NCBI GenBank assembly: GCA_020634035.1
Contig: JACKCM010000006.1
Span: 124,001 to 188,000 of the forward strand
DNA from: Candidatus Obscuribacterales bacterium
GTDB lineage: Bacteria; Cyanobacteriota; Vampirovibrionia; Obscuribacterales; Obscuribacteraceae
Length of the DNA stretch: 64,000 bases
Reading direction: 5' to 3'
The notes beneath the pieces are model-generated. The model saw only the letters and a program-made list of their open reading frames with translations. It was not told the DNA's origin and did not search any database. Shown in pieces: positions 53,302-61,070 of the stretch (the stretch's first letter is position 1; each line of letters begins with the position of its first letter). The position numbers and the translations under genes are program-made.

Positions 53302-54765
53302 CTATTCTTCTTTAACGGCTGCCGCTTCTTCTGTTTCGACATCGACATCAATATCAAGATCCACAGTCGGCTCGAAGCGATCAACCACACAGGCACCGAC
53401 CGCGTCACCCCAGACATTTACTGCGGTTCTACAGCGGTCTAAGAACCAGTCGATGATCAAAATCAAAGAGACATTTTCTGTGGGCAGACCCGCTGCTTTC
53501 AAAACGATCAACATGGTGACAAGACCTGCCTCGGGGATACTGGCGGCACCGACTGCGGCAAGGGATGCGGTGGTGGCAATCAAAATCATATGGACATTGG
53601 TCAGTTCTATGCCCGAGATCTGGGCGATGAAAACAGCAGCCACCGCCTCATATAAAGCAGTGCCGTTCATGTTCAAAGTGGTGCCCAGAGGAAGCACGAA
53701 GTTGGCGTTTCTTCTGGCGACGCCGTTTTCTATTGTGGATTCCATGGTGATAGGCAGAGCCGCCGCACTCGATGCGGTGGAGAACGCAGTCAGAAGCGCC
53801 GCCCACATACCGGTGAAATATTTCCAGACCCCGACCTTGGGCTTGCCGAGGAAGTAGAGAATGAGAGGAAGAACGATAATAGAAAAGATTCCGAGCCCGG
53901 TCATCACAGTGGCGGCGTATTTGCCCAGACTGGTCAACTCTTCCATAAACTCGACCAGACCACCGGCTTCACCCAGTCGACCGGCTATCAGCGCAAGAAT
54001 TCCAACAGGGGCACAGAGCATGAGCAAATCTACGATTTTCATAATCGCATCGTTTGCGCCCTGGAAGAACTGAATCACGACACTGCCCCTCTCACCGATG
54101 GTGGTTACCACGGCACCAAAGACCAGCGAGAATAAAATGATCGGAAGCAGGTCGGTATTGACCATCGCTTTGAAAAGGTTTTTGGGAACAAGACCGACAA
54201 TGATGTCTTTGAAGACCTTGGCGATATCAGGATTGTTTTTATCCATATCCTTTTCGATGGTCTTGCCTTTGGGCACCGCGGCAGCCTCTTCGAGCATCTC
54301 TTTTTCGGCTCGCTCGGCATTCTCTTTGGCTATTTCGCTCGACGGAATCTCGTCTACGTTTATTGTCTCGACCTTCTTAGAATCGACTTTTTTAGAGACT
54401 GCCTTCATTCCTGGTGGCTTCTGAGAGACACCGGGTTGAATGATATTGACCAGCACCAGCCCAAGGCTGGCAGCCATGAAAGTGGTGCTCAAGAAATAGA
54501 GAATGGTTTTGCGAGCCAGACCGCCCAGTTGGCGGACGTCACCGAGCTGGCTGATGCCCACGATGATAGAGGTCATCACCAGAGGGACAACGAGCATTAA
54601 CAAAGCCCGCATAAAAAGATCCCCGATAAAGGCTAGCTCTCGGCCGATTGCCGGAGCCGCACCACCTATCACTATGCCCAGAACGACGCCACCAAAAATA
54701 AGATAAGGCAGCAGGTCATGGAAGGTGAGTTTTTTCGATTGTTCTTGTTCGGTGTGCTCGGTCAT
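53302..54765 (-). CDS. Dicarboxylate/amino-acid:cation symporter (DAACS family)
   Basis: 487 residues from ATG 54765; a longer reading to 54858 lacks a membrane or signal context. Glutamate/aspartate-type symporter. Seen are the serine-rich re-entrant loop (FSTASSAAALPITMEST), the NMNGTALYEAV motif, the second hairpin AVGAASIPEAGLVTM, and DRCRTAVNVWGDAVGA, whose second Arg (DRxR) contacts acidic side chains in glutamate transporters. An extra charged segment of about 70 residues (KKVDSKKVETINVDE...) lies between helices 3 and 4. First gene of the operon with the hydrolase, ligase and exporter. Confidence 0.92.
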   Translation of the reverse strand: MTEHTEQEQSKKLTFHDLLPYLIFGGVVLGIVIGGAAPAIGRELAFIGDLFMRALLMLVVPLVMTSIIVGISQLGDVRQLGGLARKTILYFLSTTFMAASLGLVLVNIIQPGVSQKPPGMKAVSKKVDSKKVETINVDEIPSSEIAKENAERAEKEMLEEAAAVPKGKTIEKDMDKNNPDIAKVFKDIIVGLVPKNLFKAMVNTDLLPIILFSLVFGAVVTTIGERGSVVIQFFQGANDAIMKIVDLLMLCAPVGILALIAGRLGEAGGLVEFMEELTSLGKYAATVMTGLGIFSIIVLPLILYFLGKPKVGVWKYFTGMWAALLTAFSTASSAAALPITMESTIENGVARRNANFVLPLGTTLNMNGTALYEAVAAVFIAQISGIELTNVHMILIATTASLAAVGAASIPEAGLVTMLIVLKAAGLPTENVSLILIIDWFLDRCRTAVNVWGDAVGACVVDRFEPTVDLDIDVDVETEEAAAVKEE

Positions 54766-54917
54766 CTTATTTACTAAAGTATCCGCAGAAACCAATAAGT
54801 TAGCAGATGGAGCCTTTAAATTTCCAGCGCCGCCAGAAACTGTGCAGGAGAAGACCAAAAAATGCGCTTGAATTTGTTAGAATCTAGGTCTTATTAATAC
54901 AGTTGGATAGATGAATT

Positions 54918-55847
54918 ATGTCAGCAGATTCCACAGATAAAGATTCTCCGAACTCCCTCGATCCTTCGCCCCAGGAGGAGTTTTCAGAGCTATTCGAGAA
55001 GGTTGACAAGCCTTATCATCAATACCTCGAATCCATTGTCAAGAATCCAATAAGGCAGTTTCAAAAGTCCAGCGTGGACGATTATTTGAAGCTTATCGAA
55101 GAAAAAGGTCTCGGTGTCGCCCTGGCCTATGCATTCGATGCCCGGGACTATACCAAGGGCAACGCCTGGGAGCAGGCGCGCATGAATGTCATGAACTCGC
55201 TTTTGCCGCCCACCAAAGAGTCGGCAGAGATTATGCAGAAAGCCCTGGGCGACAACTATCGTGCGGTCAAATGGCTGCCGGAAGTGAACAGCAACCCTAA
55301 AGAGCTGAAAGCCTTATTAGAGCCATTGTTAGATAGCGATGACGAAAGAACAAAATACTGGGCAGCAATTCATTTAAGCAAGCATAATCCCGGTTCAGAT
55401 TCGAGCGATAAAGTCTGCGCGGTTCTCATCGAAGGGCTCGGAAAAGACTGGATAGCCTACCGACTGGAGAACTCCTCCACCGGCATCACCGGCAAGGGTG
55501 AATGTGCCAAGGCTCTGGCCCGACTTGGAGACGGTGCCAATTCGAGTGTCGACGAACTGAAAGAGCAGCTCGCAAGCGACAGCATAGATGCAGCCGACGC
55601 TTCGCAGATAGCCGGGACACTGATGCAACTGACAAAAGATCTCGACCTGGTGCTCGGTCGCCTGGCTGTGGTGGCAGAGCGGGTTCTAACCGCCAAGCGC
55701 GGTTTTGGACTGCATTCCGGCGACAGAGATATGCTCAACTCTCTCAAGAATTTTATCGAGCGCTGGAAAAAGGCAGAAGACAAAGACGAATCTCTAGAAG
55801 AGAAGATAAAACTTCTGGAGAGCGAGATTCAATACCACCTCAATTAG
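54918..55847 (+). CDS. HEAT-like repeat protein of unknown function
   Basis: 309 residues, soluble, helical. The central part resembles HEAT/armadillo repeats (LLDSDDERTKYWAAIHLSKH; GECAKALARLGDGANSSVDE). Residues 1-40 are acidic and disordered. No catalytic motif. It is divergent from the symporter operon. An aldo/keto reductase gene follows 43 bp downstream. Confidence 0.65.
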   Translation: MSADSTDKDSPNSLDPSPQEEFSELFEKVDKPYHQYLESIVKNPIRQFQKSSVDDYLKLIEEKGLGVALAYAFDARDYTKGNAWEQARMNVMNSLLPPTKESAEIMQKALGDNYRAVKWLPEVNSNPKELKALLEPLLDSDDERTKYWAAIHLSKHNPGSDSSDKVCAVLIEGLGKDWIAYRLENSSTGITGKGECAKALARLGDGANSSVDELKEQLASDSIDAADASQIAGTLMQLTKDLDLVLGRLAVVAERVLTAKRGFGLHSGDRDMLNSLKNFIERWKKAEDKDESLEEKIKLLESEIQYHLN

Positions 55848-55890
55848 ACCGCACCGCATACAATATCACCCCCTTCCGGAAAGTTTGCAT

Positions 55891-56733
55891 ATGAAGACGA
55901 GAAAATTCGGCGGCTCGGGTATAGCTGTACCGGTTATTGGTCAGGGAAGCTGGCAACTGCCCGAAAGAGGCAAAGAACGGGAGCGGGCTATCAAAGCGTT
56001 GCACCGGGGCATTGAGCTTGGCATGGTGCACATAGACACCGCCGAAATGTACGGAGACGCCGAGCTGGTTATCGCAGATGCGATAAAAGAGCTTCCCAGA
56101 GAGAGCTTGTTTATCGTAAGCAAGGTGCTGCCGTCCAACGCTTCTTATCCCGGCACGATAACGGCCCTGGAGAGATCTCTAAAGCGCCTCGGCACCGATT
56201 ATTTAGATTGCTATCTATTGCACTGGCGCGGTCATATTCCGCTTACAGATACCCTGGCGGCTTTTGAGAAGCTGGAAAAAGACGGCAAGATTCGCTCTTT
56301 CGGAGTCAGCAATTTCGATGTAGACGATCTCGAAGAAGCGCTCGACTGCCTGACTGAAGGCAAAATCGTCTGCAATCAGGTGCTCTACAACCCGGCGGTA
56401 AGAGGCATAGAACGCAAGCTCTTGCCGTTCTGCCGTGAGCACGAAATCGCCCTTGTCGGATATACGCCCTATGGAAGCTTCCCTCGAAAAGGGGACAAAA
56501 AACACAGCGTTCTCAAAGATCTCGCAAAAAAATACGATGCCACAGAAAGACAGATAGTGCTGGCGTTTTTGATCCGAGAAGAAGGCACCTTTACTATTCC
56601 AAAAGCCTCTGATTTAGCGCACATAGAAGAAAACGCCGGCGCCTCCGCGATAGAACTTAGCCCGGCTGATCTGGCGCTCTTAGATCAACATTTTCCCGCT
56701 CCGGACAGAGACACGCCCCTTGCAATGCTCTGA
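55891..56733 (+). CDS. Aldo/keto reductase
   Basis: 280 residues. NADP-dependent TIM-barrel oxidoreductase. Catalytic Asp and Tyr in HIDTAEMYG, Lys in FIVSKVLPSNA, His in LLHWRG; cofactor-binding FGVSNF and TIPKAS. The ATG at 55891 is preferred because GGAAAG lies 7 nt upstream; a TTG at 55885 is also in frame. The substrate is not evident. Confidence 0.93.
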   Translation: MKTRKFGGSGIAVPVIGQGSWQLPERGKERERAIKALHRGIELGMVHIDTAEMYGDAELVIADAIKELPRESLFIVSKVLPSNASYPGTITALERSLKRLGTDYLDCYLLHWRGHIPLTDTLAAFEKLEKDGKIRSFGVSNFDVDDLEEALDCLTEGKIVCNQVLYNPAVRGIERKLLPFCREHEIALVGYTPYGSFPRKGDKKHSVLKDLAKKYDATERQIVLAFLIREEGTFTIPKASDLAHIEENAGASAIELSPADLALLDQHFPAPDRDTPLAML

Positions 56734-56808
56734 TCAAAGCATAGCTAGAGGACCTTAAATAAGCCATTACCGATAGTATCATTTTAGATAAGCAAGGAAG
56801 AATCCCGG

Positions 56809-57828
56809 GTGTCACAAAAGAGCAAACCTTTCTATATGATCTTCATGAAACAAGGCAGGCTCCTGTCCTTCTCTTTTATTCTGATGCTGGGCTACCTGGG
56901 CTATCTCTGGTGGACGACCACGCCTTATCATGCCCTGCGTGAGGTCCGGCGCTCCCTTGCCATGCACGACCAGAAAGCCTTCAACAAGTATGTCGATGTG
57001 GCGGGTATCGTCACCACTTTCACCGACGAAATAATCTTTGAGCCGGCCAAAACCACCGAGAACCTGACCAAATTTCAGCGTGTTGTCGGACTGGGCGCCC
57101 TCGGCATGGCGAGGATTCCTATCAATAACTCGATGATCTTTCAGATTCAGAAATGGGTCCAGGGCAGACAGGGTAGAAAGAACCGCGGCAAAGACAGCGC
57201 CCCAAAAGTGAATGAGAACAAGAACGAGAACGAGAACGAACACGAGAACGATATCGACGACGACGAAGACTTGGTCGAAGACGAAAGAGAAGAGGCCCTG
57301 GAAGCCCTGGAAGAAGCCCCCAGTTTCAAACAGGTGCTCAGCAAAGAGATTAAATTCGAGGTCGACCGCCTCAAAAATTCCAGCCTCGACAAAATGGTCG
57401 AATATGCCAGGCTTCATCCCGACACCCTGGTCAATCGTATATTCGTATCGCCCCGGGGCAAAAGACGCAACTCTTTCAGGAAAATCCTCGGTCACTACGG
57501 CTTTCGTCGCAAAAACATAAAACAGGTCGAGATCAATCAGGCAGGAGACCGCTATATCTGCATTCTCCACTTTCAAAACCCCGACTCCGGGTTGGACGTG
57601 CCCGTCCACTTCGAGCTTCGCCGGGAAGGCAAGGATCTGCTGGATCATTACCGGGTCAAGAGGATTTTGAAAGTCAAAGAGACCTTCGCCCTTTTAGGCG
57701 AAGATACCGATAAACAGGTCCAGGGTCTGGTCAGCCACGGCTTAGAAGGATTAAGTTTTCAGTCCGCCATGGAAGAGACGCGCAATTTCTTCAACCGGGT
57801 CAGAAAGAAAGCCGCCGGGGATGAATGA
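56809..57828 (+). CDS. Membrane-anchored DUF2939-like protein
   Basis: 339 residues. An N-terminal membrane helix (LLSFSFILMLGYLGYLWW) is followed by TPYHALREVRRSLAMHDQKAFNKYVDVAGIVT, a segment typical of DUF2939 proteins. An Asn/Glu-rich low-complexity stretch (NENKNENENEHEN, near residue 135) and an acidic segment follow, then a conserved-looking C-terminal part. GTG start at 56809. Function unknown. It is followed by the pseudokinase gene, 138 bp on. Confidence 0.7.
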   Translation: MSQKSKPFYMIFMKQGRLLSFSFILMLGYLGYLWWTTTPYHALREVRRSLAMHDQKAFNKYVDVAGIVTTFTDEIIFEPAKTTENLTKFQRVVGLGALGMARIPINNSMIFQIQKWVQGRQGRKNRGKDSAPKVNENKNENENEHENDIDDDEDLVEDEREEALEALEEAPSFKQVLSKEIKFEVDRLKNSSLDKMVEYARLHPDTLVNRIFVSPRGKRRNSFRKILGHYGFRRKNIKQVEINQAGDRYICILHFQNPDSGLDVPVHFELRREGKDLLDHYRVKRILKVKETFALLGEDTDKQVQGLVSHGLEGLSFQSAMEETRNFFNRVRKKAAGDE

Positions 57829-57966
57829 GCGCCAAAACAAGAGCAATTTAATCCAAAACCTGCCCTGGCGATAAATACTTGAGTTTACGATCATATATCC
57901 TGTGGATAGATCTATAGGAGTATCTCTCTTTCGCTTTGCCTTTTCGAGGCCTGGGGCAGGAAACAC

Positions 57967-58977
57967 ATGAACGCGCCGCATACTACCCTTGAGACCCTGG
58001 AGACCTATCTCAAAGAGAATGGTCTGGTCACGCTGAACGACGCCATCGACATGGCTGTCCGCATTCTCAATATTCTCGAATATTGTCATGGCAAGAACAT
58101 GACCCATAACAATCTCACCCCATCCAAGGTGGTGGTGGAGAACGGTCAGCCCACGCTCATAGATTTCAGCTTTCCGATAAACGGTCACAAAGAGTCGGCG
58201 TCCAACCTTTCTGACTTCGTAAATTTGCCCGAATTTCAGGTCAATCTCGACCTCGGCAGACGCAATTACACGGTCCTCGACGTCACCGCCGTGGCGGGGC
58301 TTTTGCTTTATGCCATCACCGGAGAGTCCCCCGGGGAGATCAAAGATGAAAACGGGCGCATGCCCCACCAGCGCCCGGAGATTCGCCAGAAAATCGACCA
58401 GGCTGCCGGCTATCGCAGTTTTTTAATCAACCAGATTTTCGACCGAGCTTTTCAATGGGCGCAATCCGAGCGTTATCAAACCTGTCGCGATCTTATCAAC
58501 GACCTTCTCAAGCTCAAGAACTATAAACCGAGCGCGCTTCCTCTCAAGAACCTCGAAGAGATAGTCTCTTCAATAAGAAGCGAGTCTCAGTCCCAGACTC
58601 TTACTCCGCTTGAGATGCGACTGCAGACAGCCTTCAGCGGCGTGAAAAAAATCTGCTCTGAGGTTGTATCGGCTCTAGAAGAAGACTTTCGCGAGATGGA
58701 AGCGGGCTACAAAAAAGAGATGAACCGACCGGTTTATACAGCCTATCTCAAGTTCAACTATCGCCTCGACGGCAGCCCCGGCTTGACTCTCAAGTTCAAA
58801 ATCGAAATTGTCGGAGCCGAGATTGTTGTTTCGGCAGAAGCCTTTACCGAAAGACAGCACCATCAAGAAGAGCTTTTCAGAACCGAGCATTACGGCTTTC
58901 AAGACACCGCCGAGATGGAACATGCTGTCAGAGAATTCGTGGCGGCCAACATGGCGCTTTTCTTGAGCAAAGCCTAG
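57967..58977 (+). CDS. Pseudokinase lacking the N-lobe
   Basis: 336 residues. The start corresponds to helix D of a Ser/Thr kinase C-lobe (TLETYLKENGLVTLNDAIDMA...). The catalytic loop HRDLKPxN appears as HNNLTPSKVV (residues 47-56): the catalytic Asp and Asn are both replaced. DFG appears as DFS (66-68). Glycine loop and ATP-binding Lys are missing because there is no N-lobe. The C-terminal 140 residues are an unknown domain (RLDGSPGLTLKFKIEIVG). It cannot be an active kinase by the usual mechanism and is probably a scaffold or a binding partner of another kinase. Confidence 0.75.
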   Translation: MNAPHTTLETLETYLKENGLVTLNDAIDMAVRILNILEYCHGKNMTHNNLTPSKVVVENGQPTLIDFSFPINGHKESASNLSDFVNLPEFQVNLDLGRRNYTVLDVTAVAGLLLYAITGESPGEIKDENGRMPHQRPEIRQKIDQAAGYRSFLINQIFDRAFQWAQSERYQTCRDLINDLLKLKNYKPSALPLKNLEEIVSSIRSESQSQTLTPLEMRLQTAFSGVKKICSEVVSALEEDFREMEAGYKKEMNRPVYTAYLKFNYRLDGSPGLTLKFKIEIVGAEIVVSAEAFTERQHHQEELFRTEHYGFQDTAEMEHAVREFVAANMALFLSKA

Positions 58978-58982
58978 AAAAT

Positions 58983-59013
58983 ATAAAAAGAGACCGGCAC
59001 AAGAATGCCGATC
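58983..59013 (-). terminator. Terminator of the small TPR gene
   Basis: On the minus strand GATCGGCA-TTCTTG-TGCCGGTC (8 bp with one U-G pair) followed by TCTTTTTAT. It lies 27 bp downstream of the TPR gene stop and between convergent genes. Confidence 0.8.
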
Positions 59014-59039
59014 CCTTTCTATGTTGTAGGTCGATCAGG

Positions 59040-59375
59040 TCAGGAATTTACAGCTTTGCCATGGATTGCAGGATGAAGCTCATCCAGCACTCTTCTTAAC
59101 TCGATAACGTCGGGGTCTTCTTCCGAACGACTCTCGAGCAATATAGATAGAACCCGGCCGAGGTTCTTGATTGACAGACTGGTCTTGTCGAGGGCAGCCT
59201 GGATCATGCCCAGGTTATAGAGATAAGGAAGCAGCTCCTGTTTGTTCTCGGACCCCTCTGCGAATTCGGCTTCTACCGCTCTGAGAGCTTTCTTGTAAAG
59301 ACGCTCTGCCTTGAAATATTTGCCCTTCTCTTCAAAGGATTCTCCTAAAGAAAGGTAATTTTTAGCAGTAGTCAT
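59040..59375 (-). CDS. Small TPR-repeat protein
   Basis: 111 residues with two or three TPR-like helix pairs (YLSLGESFEEKGKYFKAERLYKKAL; LLPYLYNLGMIQAALDK). Soluble, without signal peptide. Very strong ribosome site (AAGGAGG, 5 nt). Function unknown. It stands alone with its own terminator. Confidence 0.75.
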   Translation of the reverse strand: MTTAKNYLSLGESFEEKGKYFKAERLYKKALRAVEAEFAEGSENKQELLPYLYNLGMIQAALDKTSLSIKNLGRVLSILLESRSEEDPDVIELRRVLDELHPAIHGKAVNS

Positions 59376-59870
59376 AGTTGCCTCCTTGTAAAGACAGAAC
59401 GATATTCAAGCACCGCTTTTAATACCGGTCTCGTCTTGGCAGTCGTGTTTGCTTATGTAGTGGAATCACTTTTGTCGGCTTCTACCGAACCCACTTTCCT
59501 TTTACCTGGATATATCTCTCGGTTAGGAAGTAAAGACCTTTCAGTCTTTCCGCGGCGGTTGCCTGTGATTTCTATGCTCCGATCATAAGTCGCGTCTAAC
59601 GATTAATGCAAGACCACAGGAAGCATAGAAAATCTATATACAGCCCGGGTTAAAGCTTTGCCTGACGGCTCTTTCGGCCGGGGACGCCAAAGATAAAATC
59701 TGGCAAGATCATACAAGAGAGCGCCATTACATAGAGAATTTATATAAAATTGATAGACGCAGGAACCTGGCTCTAGATTAGCCGGCTCCAATCCTGCAAA
59801 AATTCGATATTCGTTGCATATGCAAGCGATAGATCCGGACCGATTTTAGATTAGAGGGGATTTCATAAAC
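59376..59870. other. 495-bp divergent intergenic region
   Basis: No gene is evident. Besides the ribosome site of the TPR gene and that of the GAF gene (AGAGGGGA before 59871), it holds an inverted repeat (listed separately) and a hairpin AAAGAC-N6-GTCTTT (59532-59549). A hairpin with CGGC/GCCG near 59675 is also visible. These suggest leader RNA structure, but no known riboswitch could be recognised. Confidence 0.45.
59569..59631. repeat. 10-bp inverted repeat with wide spacing
   Basis: TTTCTATGCT (59569-59578) and its exact complement AGCATAGAAA (59622-59631), 43 bp apart. It could close a large stem in an RNA leader or be a pair of protein sites. CCTGTG/CCACAGG sequences flank both arms. 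Confidence 0.5.
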
Positions 59871-60344
59871 ATGGTTTCAATGGTTATAAAAAGAGCAGAA
59901 AAGCTTCTATCTGCCGAAAACCGAGATCCGAATCTAATGCTGAAAGATGTTGTCGAGCTTCTACATACCGAAAAACCAAACTGGGACTGGGTCGGTATCT
60001 ATGTGCTCGATGGCGAGGTCCTCAGGCTTGGTCCTTATATAGGACATCCGACCGAGCACGTTGCCATAAGAAGCGGTGACGGTGTCTGTGGAACGGCTGT
60101 CAAAGAGAACAGCAACCAGATAATAGAAGATGTCAGCTCTCTCGATAATTACATCGCCTGTTCGGTAGGCACCAGATCAGAGATAGTGGTGCTTATTAAA
60201 GAAGGAGAAGAGATTCTCGGTCAGTTCGACATAGATTCTGATGAAGTGGGCGCCTTTAATAAAGCCGATGAAGAGCTCTTAGAACAGCTTTCTATTATGG
60301 TATCGCCCTGGGTCAAAGAGTATAAGAAGATCATGCACGGCTAG
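59871..60344 (+). CDS. GAF-domain protein resembling free methionine-(R)-sulfoxide reductase
   Basis: 157 residues, a single GAF domain (WVGIYVLDGEVLRLGPYIGHP). It shares the fRMsr signature GVCGTAVKEN...IEDVSSLDNYIACS and SEIVVLIKEGEEILGQFDIDS. The cysteines equivalent to C94 and C118 of E. coli fRMsr are present (C73, C97), but the position equivalent to C84 appears to be His63. If that alignment from memory is right, the usual resolving Cys is missing and reductase activity is uncertain. Otherwise it is a small-molecule-binding GAF protein. Confidence 0.8.
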   Translation: MVSMVIKRAEKLLSAENRDPNLMLKDVVELLHTEKPNWDWVGIYVLDGEVLRLGPYIGHPTEHVAIRSGDGVCGTAVKENSNQIIEDVSSLDNYIACSVGTRSEIVVLIKEGEEILGQFDIDSDEVGAFNKADEELLEQLSIMVSPWVKEYKKIMHG

Positions 60345-60346
60345 AT

Positions 60347-60422
60347 TTCACGCCAAGTTCATTTTCAGTTCACCTTGATTTCACGCTGAATTCACCCAGG
60401 TTTCACGCAGAACTCCTATATT
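60347..60422 (+). promoter_or_regulatory. Six-unit PHO-box-like operator and promoter of the Tad-type genes
   Basis: Six uninterrupted 11-bp direct repeats start at 60347, 60358, 60369, 60380, 60391 and 60402, each beginning TTCA, five of them TTCAC(G/C)(C/C/T). The -10-like TATATT (60417-60422) starts 15 nt after the start of the last repeat, within TCCTATATT. TTCAC-type repeats in 11-bp phase are the known form of PHO boxes (PhoB/PhoP direct-repeat units). The site sits between the GAF gene and the first TadE-like gene, and probably lets a response regulator replace the -35 contact. Confidence 0.8.
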
Positions 60423-60510
60423 TGAGAACATAGGATTTCAGTTCGACCGAAAAAGCCCTCACCCTTTCTAGAGTGGGACTTTGTTTCGGCTTAGCATCGG
60501 TTCTTTAGTG

Positions 60511-61041
60511 ATGAAAAACATAAATATAAGAAAAAGCCACGGCAGCTCTCTAGCAGAGCTGGCTCCTGCTCTATTTATTCTATTCTTTCTCTTCGTATTT
60601 CCTATCATCAATCTAGGCACGCTCGCCCTGCGCTATGGCTTGCTGGCCACCGCAGCCCGAGACGGAGCCCACGCAGCAGCCACGGCCTATACCTTCGAGT
60701 CGGGCAGTACGGGCAAGCCTGCCGCGCTGAACAAGACGCCAAAGGCGGTCTACGATCTGATCAATAACTACAGTGGTATCACTGTCACCTTTATCGACGT
60801 AGATATTCTCGTAACCGATATAAACACCCAGGCGGTCACCAGGCATGCAGATAAGCTCAGCCAGCCTGCCAATACCCAAAGCAATCTCTATTCTCTCGAA
60901 TCGATAGTAACGGCAGAGCTATCACCCCTGGTGCCCTTCGATATGCCTTTTCTTGCTGAAGTCCCCGGTTTGACCGGTCCCTGGACCACAACAGTACGCG
61001 CCCGGGAATACGCCGAAAACTCCCAGGGTCTCAATCAATAG
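60511..61041 (+). CDS. TadE-like pseudopilin/envelope protein
   Basis: 176 residues from ATG 60511; a TTG at 60481 would add ten residues without a ribosome site. A short basic head and SLAELAPALFILFFLFVFPIINL form the N-terminal membrane helix with a Glu near its start, as in TadE-type minor pilins. The remaining domain faces outside. First gene after the PHO-box promoter. Tad assembly ATPase genes are not in the window. Confidence 0.75.
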   Translation: MKNINIRKSHGSSLAELAPALFILFFLFVFPIINLGTLALRYGLLATAARDGAHAAATAYTFESGSTGKPAALNKTPKAVYDLINNYSGITVTFIDVDILVTDINTQAVTRHADKLSQPANTQSNLYSLESIVTAELSPLVPFDMPFLAEVPGLTGPWTTTVRAREYAENSQGLNQ

Positions 61042-61070
61042 TCACTGCTCTTATAAATATAGAGGCGAAT

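Noticed and set aside
57200..57260. Tandem GAGAAC/GAACGAG repeats as a DNA repeat element
   Set aside because: They simply encode the Asn/Glu-rich low-complexity segment of the DUF2939-like protein.
59670..59700. GGGGACGCCAAAG sequence recalling the c-di-GMP-I riboswitch GGGACGCAAAGC core
   Set aside because: The other conserved parts (GCAAACC before it, the GNRA loop and its receptor, the GGTAGGTAGC segment) could not be found around it.
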